A stretch of DNA of 64,000 bases. Origin: Dillenia suffruticosa (Eukaryota; Streptophyta; Magnoliopsida; Dilleniales; Dilleniaceae). Location: NCBI GenBank assembly GCA_033439265.1, contig JAVTVX010000004.1:17001701-17065700 (forward strand). The letters run 5' to 3'. Of this stretch, positions 56,328 to 64,000 are shown piece by piece. Under the pieces are notes generated by a model that had not been told where the DNA came from, ran no database searches, and saw only the letters and a program-made list of their open reading frames with translations. The position numbers and the translations under genes were made by a program. The stretch's first letter is position 1, and the number at the start of each line of letters is the position of its first letter.

Positions 56328-57186
56328 GATATCAGCATCGGATTACCGACAGATTAGCGACGAAAATTTACAGACGGAAATTTTAGAGACGAATTTGCGA
56401 CGAATTTTTTATTTTTTATTTTATTTTGTAGAAGAATAATATTATTTTATTTTTAAAAATTTTTTATTTTTTATTTTTTAATTTTTAATTTTTTTAATTT
56501 TTAAATTTTTTAAAATTTTTTTAAATTTTTAAATTTTTAAATTTTTAAATTTTTAAATTTTATTTAATAATTCTTTTTAATTTTATTTTGTTGAAAAATA
56601 ATATTATTTTATTTTTTAAAAATTTTTTATTATTTATTTTATGCTAAAATAAATTTTAATTTATTATTTTATAATAAATTATAATTTTATATTATTTTAT
56701 TATTATTAAAAAATATGAGATTAAGTAAATAAATAAAAAAAAGAAATATGATTAGGTAAGTAAGTTGGTTTGGTAGTTGGGTTGCTCTTATCTCTCTCCT
56801 TGTGCATGGGTTTGATCCAGAGCAGAGGTTTTTTTCAAATAAAAGGCAGGCTGTGTGGGTGGGTTGGGTAGGCTCTGGGGTAGGCACTTGGAGCAACAGA
56901 TTTATTTTTTTCAGAACTTTGGCAACAGCGACGGAATTGGATCCGTCGCTGATTTTTTTTTTTTTTATGTTTTAACGACGGATTTTTTCCATCGCTAATA
57001 TCAACGACGAATTTTTTCTATCGTTGATATTAGTGACGGAAAAAATCCGTCTTTGATATTTATCGTGGTCAATTTTACCGACGGATTTAATGACGGAAAA
57101 AATCCATTGCTGATACCCTTCAACGACGGAGTTCTGGCTTTCAGCGACGGATTTTTCAATCGCTGATGGCATGTTTTCTAGTAGTG
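56009..57186. mobile_element. Non-autonomous CACTA element 2 (1178 bp)
   Basis: Ends CACTACCAGAAAA and TTTTCTAGTAGTG; AGA duplicated at 56006-56008 and 57187-57189. Subterminal GCGACGGA/TCCGTCGC words fill both ends (56034-56405 and 56930-57170). It carries a TA run at 56286-56321, a (TTTTTAAA)n stretch near 56500-56560 and a tRNA-like module. No transposase. Confidence 0.93.
56762..56830 (+). other. tRNA-like (Pol III box) module inside CACTA 2
   Basis: TTGGTTTGGTAGTTGG (A-box-like) and GGGTTTGATCC at 56810-56820 (B-box-like), followed by a GT-rich stretch. The arrangement matches the modules in CACTA 1. Confidence 0.35.
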
Positions 57187-57189
57187 AGA

Positions 57190-58100
57190 AAAGGAAGAAC
57201 TAATTTGTTATGAGTACAACAAATCAGAAAATATCAAGTATGACTGTTCCGTCTAACTAAAGAAGTTAAAAAAATTCTAAAAGAAGGGAAAGGCAATGAT
57301 GCAACATGGAGTAATTTGAATGAACCTGATTCAGAATTAGAAAGTTGCAAAAATCACAGGTTACCTCTGATATTGAGTCTGGAAGTTCTGCAAATTCTTG
57401 TTTTGATACTAAAATGTGCTTAATGTGATTATTAAACCAAAATACATAATAGTTGATCTAGAAAATGAAAAGAATGTTCTGAAACAAACAAATCTAACTT
57501 TTGAATTCAGAACTAAAGTCTGTTAAATATAAAAGTTGTGCTGAAAATTCTAAACTAGCAGCCTTAAAGTCTGAAAATGAAGTCATAAAGTTGAAAAATT
57601 TTGCTAGGAAGGATGAAATACGTTTGTTGAAAGCTAGGGTAGAAGATTTGTCAGTGTCCATTAAAAACACCCTCCAAAAATTCAATGAAGGTGATGTAAA
57701 ATTGACTAAACTTTTTGCAATTCAAAGACATGACATTTTTAAAAATGGTTTACGGTATATTTCAGATGTTGGAAGTGATTTACAATCCAATAAAACTATT
57801 TTTGTTAGTGCAGAAACAAAAATATAAAAGGAAAGAAATCAGAAACACAGTCTATAAAATTCAGTCATAGAAGCAATGGTCATACAAATAGTGTTTCTAG
57901 GGTAGAAAAAGTTATGATCCAGCCTATTTTTACGAAAATTTTAGGAATATTTCTAAATACCAAAAATCTATTTTTTTACATGTAAAATATAGATATAGGA
58001 ATAATTTTCAGAAAATGAAAAATAATTTTTCATACTATTATTGTCATAAATATGGTCATATTACAAAATTTTGTTTTTTAAGATTAAATAAACTTAGTCA
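57190..58100 (+). pseudogene. Element F gag, C-terminal part with coiled coil and zinc knuckle
   Basis: 57501-57827 is open and Lys/Glu/Leu-rich: LKSENEVIKLKNFARKDEIRLLKARVEDL predicts a coiled coil, then KFNEGDVKLTKLFAIQRHDIFKNGL, like the end of SIRE-type gag. At 58036-58080 the strand encodes Y-Y-C-H-K-Y-G-H-I-T-K-F-C, a CCHC knuckle whose first Cys is Tyr. Confidence 0.75.
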
Positions 58101-58252
58101 AAAATAAGATAAATGAAATATAAGTACAATCTTATTTTCTAGAGGATCTAAACTAATTTGAATTCCTAAAAATAGATGATCCATTGAATGAATGAAAAAA
58201 AATGGTTTTTTGATATATAAAAAAAGAAGTATATGTTAGTTAACTTCTGGAT

Positions 58253-58740
58253 TTGAAGAACCTAATAAACAAAATAATGTTTAAAGCATTATATAGATTA
58301 AAACAAGCAACTAGGAGATGGAATAAAAGATTAAGTGATTTGTTTATGAAAATTAATTTTAAGAAAAGAAATATTGATACTATCTTGTTTATCAAGCATG
58401 TTGATAAAGATATTTTAGTTGTACAAATTTATGTTGATGGTATTATTTCTTGTACTACTAAAGAATGCTTATGTGATATTTTTAGTAATATGCTGAAAAG
58501 TAAATTTGAAATATCTATAATGAATGAATTGAATCTCTTTTTAAGTTTACAAACTAAACATGCATCCAAAACAATTTTTATAAGTCAAGAAAAAAATTCA
58601 AAAGAGTTAATTAAGAAATTTTGTATGGAAAATTCAAAATATTGTAGTATTTTAGTGTCTATATCGATTAAATTAGATTTAGATGAAAAAAGGGAAAGGT
58701 AAATGAAAAATGTTATAGAAGTATAATAGGATTTTTGTTA
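58253..58740 (+). pseudogene. Element F reverse transcriptase, C-terminal part
   Basis: Open for 149 codons: ALYRLKQATRRWNKRLSD (family ALYGLKQAPRAW), DTILFIKHVDKDILVVQIYVDGII with the YVDD box changed to YVDG, then MNELNLFLSLQTKH, IFISQEKNSKELIKKFCMEN and LDLDEK. The preceding 150 bp have no earlier RT, protease or integrase block, so a deletion joins gag to RT. Confidence 0.9.
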
Positions 58741-58769
58741 TATTTGATCGCAAAAATATCTCACATACT

Positions 58770-59190
58770 TGTCAATTTTTAGGAAATAGGATTGTGAGTT
58801 GGGTGTCTAATAAGTAAAATCCAGTTATTCATCCACGTTTGAGAATATGTGTCAATAGAAAATTGTTGTATTCAAATGTTATCGCTAAAACAACTAAAAA
58901 ATTATAGATTGGATTATAAAAATATTTTGATAAAATGTGAAAATACAAATTTTATATGTCTTACAAAAAATCCCATAAATTATTTTAGATCTAAACATAT
59001 AAAGTTAGACACTAATTTATAAGAGATCATGTTTTAAATAGAAATATTGTTTTAGAATATGTTGATACTAAAAATTAGTTGATAGATATTTTTACAAAAT
59101 CCTTAGATAGAGAAAGGATTGAGTTTATCAGGAATGAAGTTGGTACTTGTTTTCTCTTTGAGAGAGAAAAAAATATAATCAGAAAATTCT
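58770..59190 (+). pseudogene. Element F RNase H remnant
   Basis: Pieces in several frames give FLGNRIVSWVSNK, a KNPINYF-like block, FIRDHVLNRNIVLEYVDTKN and DIFTKSLDRERIEFIRNEVG, the closing blocks of Ty1/copia RNase H. The middle catalytic part is largely gone. Confidence 0.82.
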
Positions 59191-59508
59191 ATAGAAGCAT
59201 GAACAAAAGTAGGAAATAGTGGTTTTATAAGTTCCTTACGTTGACTATATTGCCTATTTTTTTATCTATGTTTTGATGAATGTTTGCAATTTCTAAATCT
59301 GAATTTAAATTTCTTATTTTTGATGAAACAAAAAGGGAAAGGTAGAGAATTAACAAGAAATTGGAAAAATTGTGCACGTGTTAAGGGAAGAAAGCAAAAT
59401 ATTCATATGTTCATTAATAGTAGGGGAGCATGATCTTGCGTATTCATGCACAAATTCTATCAATTTTTTTTTTTGTTTTTTATTTTGTTATCATTAAAAA
59501 TGAGAGGC

Positions 59509-60763
59509 TGTTAAAAAAATGGTTGTCGAACCATAATATTTTGATAATAACAAAACTCTATATTTGTTATTAATCATTTTACTAAGTGAGTAGATTTTTA
59601 AAATATTTATTTTTCAAGTAATACAGTCTTCTATAGACAGAAGTTGAAGTTTTATCAAAATTCTCATGAAAACTTAAAAATCGCTACTGCATAGAAGATG
59701 TTGGCATAGAAACAAGGGCAGAAGCAATTGAAAATAAGAATTTATGGGCAGATATGAGCTACTATGATTTTGATTCATTTTCAAGGTGTAACTCAGCAAA
59801 TTAAGTATTGATTGAGAGATGTTCTTAATCTTCAAATTTGTCTAAATGGCTTAATCAAGGTCAAACTGCTTAGAAGATTCAAATTTAAGTTTTTACTCAA
59901 GATAAAGTTCAAATTCAAAATTTCAAATAAGATTTCCAAAAGATATGGTTGATTTTCAAGAGCTATTCTCTCAAGTGTAATTTTTTAATTAACCAAAGGT
60001 TTTCAAATTTGAAAGTTCCACACTTGAAGGTGGTTGTTTGGACTTTAAACTTGAATAATTACAATAGTAAAAATCAGAAAATATGATGGAGAAAATCAAG
60101 CACAAAGTTAGCAACTTAATCAAATTTTTACAACACTAAAAATTGTTGGAATGCCAACTTTGCAGTCTTGTATTTTCACAATGGTGACCAGTTTAGCAAG
60201 AACACTTGCTATAGTTTAAAGTTCAATATTATATATTTTACAGTGTTATTTCAATATTTTGGGAGTGAGATATTTGTTCTCAAATTTGGTTAATTGTACA
60301 GCCTAGGAAAGTGTCTATTATGTTGTGATTAATTTGTAGAGATTGTTTTTGTATTTGTTTTGTTTTTTATAGTCTCATAAATTTGGGAAGAATGTGAGGA
60401 ATACTTGATTGAGAGGATACACTAGTTGAATGAGAGTTAAAATTGAATTTTGTTGAACTAAGTCATCCACAAGATTGAAGGTGCAAATTGTCAATAAATG
60501 GCTATACTCAAGCTTGTTACTCTTATTGAATAATGGAAACTAGTTATTGTTAAACCCTAGTTTGCTGAGTTGAAAGAGTAAACGTTGACTTAAAACCGAA
60601 CCACTATAAATCAGGTTTACTTTCTCTTTCCTAACTTTTATTTATCCTATACTTTTGTATGCATTTTTTGTATTAAGATTACTTAGAATAATCAGAGACA
60701 AATCTAAAAATTTTTAGTGATAATCAATTCAACCCCTCTTCTTTATTGTCATAGGGACTAACA
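59509..60763 (+). repeat. Element F 3' LTR
   Basis: TGTTAAAAAAATGG to ACTAACA; a purine-rich AAAAATGAGAGGC precedes it (59496-59508) as polypurine tract. Confidence 0.92.
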
Positions 60764-60980
60764 AATTTAATTATCAACAATTTACTACTCATCTGGTATG
60801 ACTTGTTGGATTCACTACTAAATGACAATAATAATTATATTGACAACATTTTTGATGTTACACGATGATGACCTAGAGCAAAATTACCATATCATCTCTA
60901 ATTCTCATAAATCAAGATTGACAACTAAGGATCATGTGCACCATGTATTAGTATCCTATCATTTTAGGATTCATGGAAAA
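60764..60980. other. Short unassigned DNA between F and G
   Basis: 217 bp. Begins with the AATTT duplication of F and ends with GAAAA, the presumed target duplication of G, whose other copy is outside the window. Nothing else recognised. Confidence 0.4.
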
Positions 60981-63459
60981 TGTCACGCCCCGAACCGGGA
61001 TCGTGAACAGCTGCCCATTGCCCTGGATGCCGACTGTAATTTTACGAAAAATTAGACAGAAACTCCCCATAAATCAGAGATCTCCCATATACAATTTCAC
61101 CTATATATCAATATTCATCCTATAAAATAAACAAATGGTCATACTAATCTCTCCAAAATCAACCAATCCCACAACCAATATCTAGAATAATGCAGCTATG
61201 ACAACGAATTTCCACAATCCTAACCACAGACCTCTACTGTCATGCCCCCGTCAAAGGCATGGACAGCCGCCAGTCGCCCCTCCTATGATTTAGTGGAGGC
61301 ACCGAGCGATCCTAGAGTACACTTCTAAGACATGATACATTCCCAAGTACTTACACAATGAACCAGAAATGCCTCAATGCAATGTTATGCAATGACATGT
61401 CCATATTTATACAGTCATCCCAGAATTTTACAATGGTCGTCTATCGACCTCATAATACATATACATCACCAATACAATTGCTAACTCACGAAATTGCAGC
61501 AGAAATATATAATAACTCCTCAGATCCAGATCAATCTCCTAATGATACTGAGCGTCCTAAAAACAACGCTGCTTGCCAAATACTATCTCTGAAACAAGAA
61601 GGGAAATGAGGGGTGAGTACTCGGGGAAGAATACTTAGTGAGTGAGTGGGTCAATGCAATCGTCAAATATGGAGTGTGAAACTGGAGTATCAAAACACAA
61701 ATATACAAATCATATTTTAAATCATCATGCTTTTCATTTCAACAATATGTCATTTGTACGCATTATCAAGTCAAATATGCATTCAAAGCACTGTCATTAA
61801 AATCATAGAGCTACCAATCGAAAATGTCCTGACAGAGGTCTACTACGACCTATGACAGACGCACCGGGGTGTTATATGTAAGTTTATTTAAAGCGCTCTC
61901 TACCCCGGCGTTGACGACAAACCTCGTCCAGGTGCTAGACTTGAAGAGGATATCCAAATCCAAATCCAAATTCTCCCCCTTTCGGGTTCAATCTGGCTAG
62001 TACCGTGTCGATAATCAAATCACGACAACTCGTGGGATACCCCAGGCCTAGGCATATCCGGACGCCACCAAAGCGTCTCTCACGGTGTCCTTCGTAGCTA
62101 CGGAACAATACAATCCAAAACTCTCAAGGCTAAAATCAATATCGTAAAAAAGATGTGCAGAAATCAGGTTTACAAATCAAATGCAACATATAGCATAAAA
62201 TGGCACATTATACATTTCAACCACATGGATGCATAATTTCATAATTCAACACAGTTTTTGGACACTTCATCGGTTCACAAAAAAATTAATTTTTTAAAAC
62301 TAGTCAAAACATTTCAAACATACGACAAATCATACTCATTCATCAAAATGTTGTAAAACAAAGTTTACATATTAAACCAAAGTATTGAAATAAATCCCAC
62401 TCACAGTATACGGGAGGGTGGCCACTCCCTATTTTCAAAACCAATTCAAATCTGACCACTCAAACCTCTAATGAGATTTTCCTAATTAATCATCACAATT
62501 CGATATCAAATAAGGGTCTAGTTATGGATCTTCAATTTTCTTTCCAACCAAAACTAGCTAATTTGATAAAATTTATTCAAGAGTTAAATAGATTTCCTTT
62601 CTCTCACCTAGGGTTCCTCGGTTCTCGAATCTAGCTTTCGTTTGCCCATCGGTTTGGTCTAAAACCTGAATGTTTCCAAATTCGAAACAATTATGAGCAA
62701 TTTAAGTCCAATTACTAAAGAAATTCAAAACCCTAGTGCGAAAATCGAAACTTTGAGTCATTTACCTTCGCAGAGGCTCACGGACTGTCACGAGCTGTCG
62801 TGGGCTCGTGGGCTCGTGGGCCGCGGGCTGGCAGGTTGATGGGCTGGTGGGCTTGAGGGCCTAATGGGTCTGGTGGGCCTGGAGGGCTTGCGGGTCGGTA
62901 GTGGGCCGCAGGCCTGCGGGCTTGCGGCTGGCGGCCTGTGGGCAAGCGCGCAGTGGCTAGGGCTCATGCTCACGAGTTGGATTGAGCGCTCGCGCAGTGG
63001 GTCGCGCGCTGGAGCGCTCGCGCTCGTGCTGGGGTGCGCTCGAGCAATGGATTGCGCGTTGGAGCGCGCTGTGCTCACGCAGAGGGTTGCGCGCTGTGCT
63101 CGCGCAGGGCTTGCGCGCTGGCTCGCGCTGGGCTCGCGCGCTGGTGCACTCACGGCTGTGCAGCGATCGCGCTCGGCGGAGGATGGCAGCGGGAGATCGT
63201 GCTACGCGGAGGAGGAAGGCGCTGCGGCTAGCGCGCTCACGTGAGGAGGGAGGAGCAGCGGCGGCTGGGTGTGGTGGCGATGGTGGCGAGCGGCGGTGCT
63301 AGCGGCGGTAGCAGGAGAGGAAGAGATGGAGTGAGAGAGAGAGAGAGGGAAAGAGAGAGAGGGAGAGAGAGAGAAAGGAGAAAATTAGGGCTTTAAGCCC
63401 TAATTTAAAATTTATTTATTTATTTATTTATTTATTATTTTTTTTGTTTGGGTATTATA
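60981..63459 (-). repeat. Element G 3' LTR (2479 bp)
   Basis: TGTCACGCCCCG to GGTATTATA (terminal CA changed to TA). Minus-strand order: (TAAA)n-rich tract (63405-63445), a perfect 12-bp inverted repeat with AAATTAGGGCTT (63382-63393 / 63395-63406), GA-rich tract (63305-63380), GC-rich part (62780-63300), intron-like segment (62666-62765), conserved segment (62608-62665), donor-like GTGAGAG at 62607, then AT-rich sequence. Confidence 0.92.
62666..62765 (-). other. Intron-like GT...AG segment in the LTR leader (element G)
   Basis: On the minus strand CTGCGAAG is followed by GTAAATGACT and 100 nt later ACATTCAG precedes GTTTTAGACCAAACCGA. Element D has CTACGAAG joined directly to GTTTTAGACCAAACCGA. 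The segment is AT-rich with GC-rich sequence before it. This pair is the clearest presence/absence case. Confidence 0.6.
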
Positions 63460-63482
63460 TTTTATAACCCCCTAAAAACAAG
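63460..63482 (-). other. Polypurine tract of element G
   Basis: The reverse complement reads TTTTTAGGGGGTTATAAAA up to the LTR start. Confidence 0.72.
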
Positions 63483-63506
63483 TCTCGTCATCGAGACTAA
63501 AAGAAA

Positions 63507-64000
63507 CTATACAGAGAAAAGTTGGGGGTGCTGTCTTCTCATGGCTTCCTCAGGCTCCCAGGTCTGTTCCTCGACCTGGTCTCTCCTCTACAAAACTCTA
63601 ACAAGAGGAACCTCTTTGCTCCGTAGCTTTCTGACCTATCGATCCAGAATAGTCACGGGTTGAACAGGTAAGCTCAAGTCCTCTCGAAACTCAACTGGCG
63701 GAGCCTCTACAATGTGTGAGAGATCTGGCTGATATTTCTTAAGTACTGAGATATGAAATATGTCGTGAATACGCGATAGGTCCGCTGGTAGCTCCAATTT
63801 ATATGCTAGACTTCCGACCATCTCAAGGATACGGAAGGGCCTAATATACCTGGGGCTCAACTTCCCTCGCTGCCCAAATCGAATGACTCCCTTCAAGGGA
63901 GATATCTTTAAGAATACCATGTCTCCCACAGTAAACTCTAGAGGTTGCCGCCTACGATCTGCATAAGATTTCTGTCTGTCCTGAGTGGCTTTCATCCGTG
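63507..64000 (-). pseudogene. Element G integrase C-terminus and chromo-like tail (partial)
   Basis: From the window edge the minus strand is open to 63636: QDRQKSYADRRRQPLEF, VGDMVFLKISPLKG, PRYIRPFRILEMVGSLAYKLELP, FHISVLKKY, LSLPVQPVTILDR. A TAG then replaces Gln, and another replaces Trp in the chromo-like tail, which ends in the QHPQLFSV block and a stop at 63507. The same ending is found in D. The rest of the element lies beyond 64000. Confidence 0.87.

Larger units (their letters stand above)
52405..60763 (+). mobile_element. Ty1/copia retrotransposon F, deleted and twice interrupted
   Basis: LTRs 52405-55125 (with a nested insert) and 59509-60763 begin TGTTAA and end CA; AATTC (52400-52404) and AATTT (60764-60768) flank it. 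A TGGTATTA primer-like site follows the left LTR. Gag of the Retrotran_gag_2 type, a zinc knuckle, the C-terminal part of RT and a copia RNase H lie in order on the plus strand, so pol is after gag and RNase H is last as in Ty1/copia. Protease, integrase and the first part of RT are missing. SIRE lineage is likely from gag and RT wording but not certain. Confidence 0.92.
60981..64000 (-). mobile_element. Ty3/gypsy retrotransposon G, partial (3' LTR and pol end)
   Basis: The LTR 60981-63459 is followed by a purine tract and the integrase C-terminus on the minus strand, and the element leaves the window at 64000. Its pol end resembles D; its LTR is D-like on one side and E-like on the other. 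Confidence 0.93.

Overview
This 64 kb window is plant nuclear DNA (angiosperm, species not identifiable) made almost entirely of transposable elements nested inside one another. The basis is Ty3/gypsy pol of the plant chromovirus type (long LTRs, initiator-Met tRNA primer sites, a C-terminal chromo-like tail), a plant L1-type LINE, a Ty1/copia element with a Retrotran_gag_2 type gag, and CACTA ends. I found no intact host gene, rRNA gene or complete tRNA gene. All coding regions seen are broken.

Layout. The oldest traceable layer from 326 to about 50.9 kb is one minus-strand LINE cut into five colinear pieces (50910-48335, 39235-38926, 36481-36453, 12873-12227, 949-326). Four insertions separate them: gypsy A (950-12226, minus, target duplication TATTG), gypsy C (12874-36452, minus, GCTCT), a CACTA element (36482-38925, CTT/CTC) and gypsy D (39236-48334, plus, TTAAT). 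C was itself hit twice: a solo LTR (13004-15776, ATAAC) sits in its left LTR, and gypsy E (22140-32503, plus, CCTCT) sits in its gag. From 52405 to 60763 lies a Ty1/copia element F (plus, AATTC/AATTT), carrying a solo LTR (53608-55083, CAATC) and a second CACTA element (56009-57186, AGA). From 60981 to the right edge runs the 3' LTR and pol C-terminus of another gypsy, G (minus). 50988-52404 and 60764-60980 are AT-rich flanking DNA with nothing recognisable.

How the parts work. Each gypsy element has the order LTR, tRNA primer site, gag (zinc knuckle), aspartic protease, reverse transcriptase, RNase H, integrase (DDE) with a chromo-like tail, polypurine tract, LTR. All are disabled by stops, frameshifts or deletions, and most stops in E look like C-to-T changes.

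Most unusual signal. The long LTRs of A, D, E, G and the 13-kb solo LTR share a leader that looks spliced. A GC-rich first segment is followed by a short GT...AG segment present in A, G and the solo LTR but cleanly absent from both LTRs of D and both LTRs of E, then a conserved segment of about 58-78 bp ending in a strong splice-donor motif. The same LTRs carry hairpins with compensatory changes between families, and the LTR of G is a mosaic of D-like and E-like halves.
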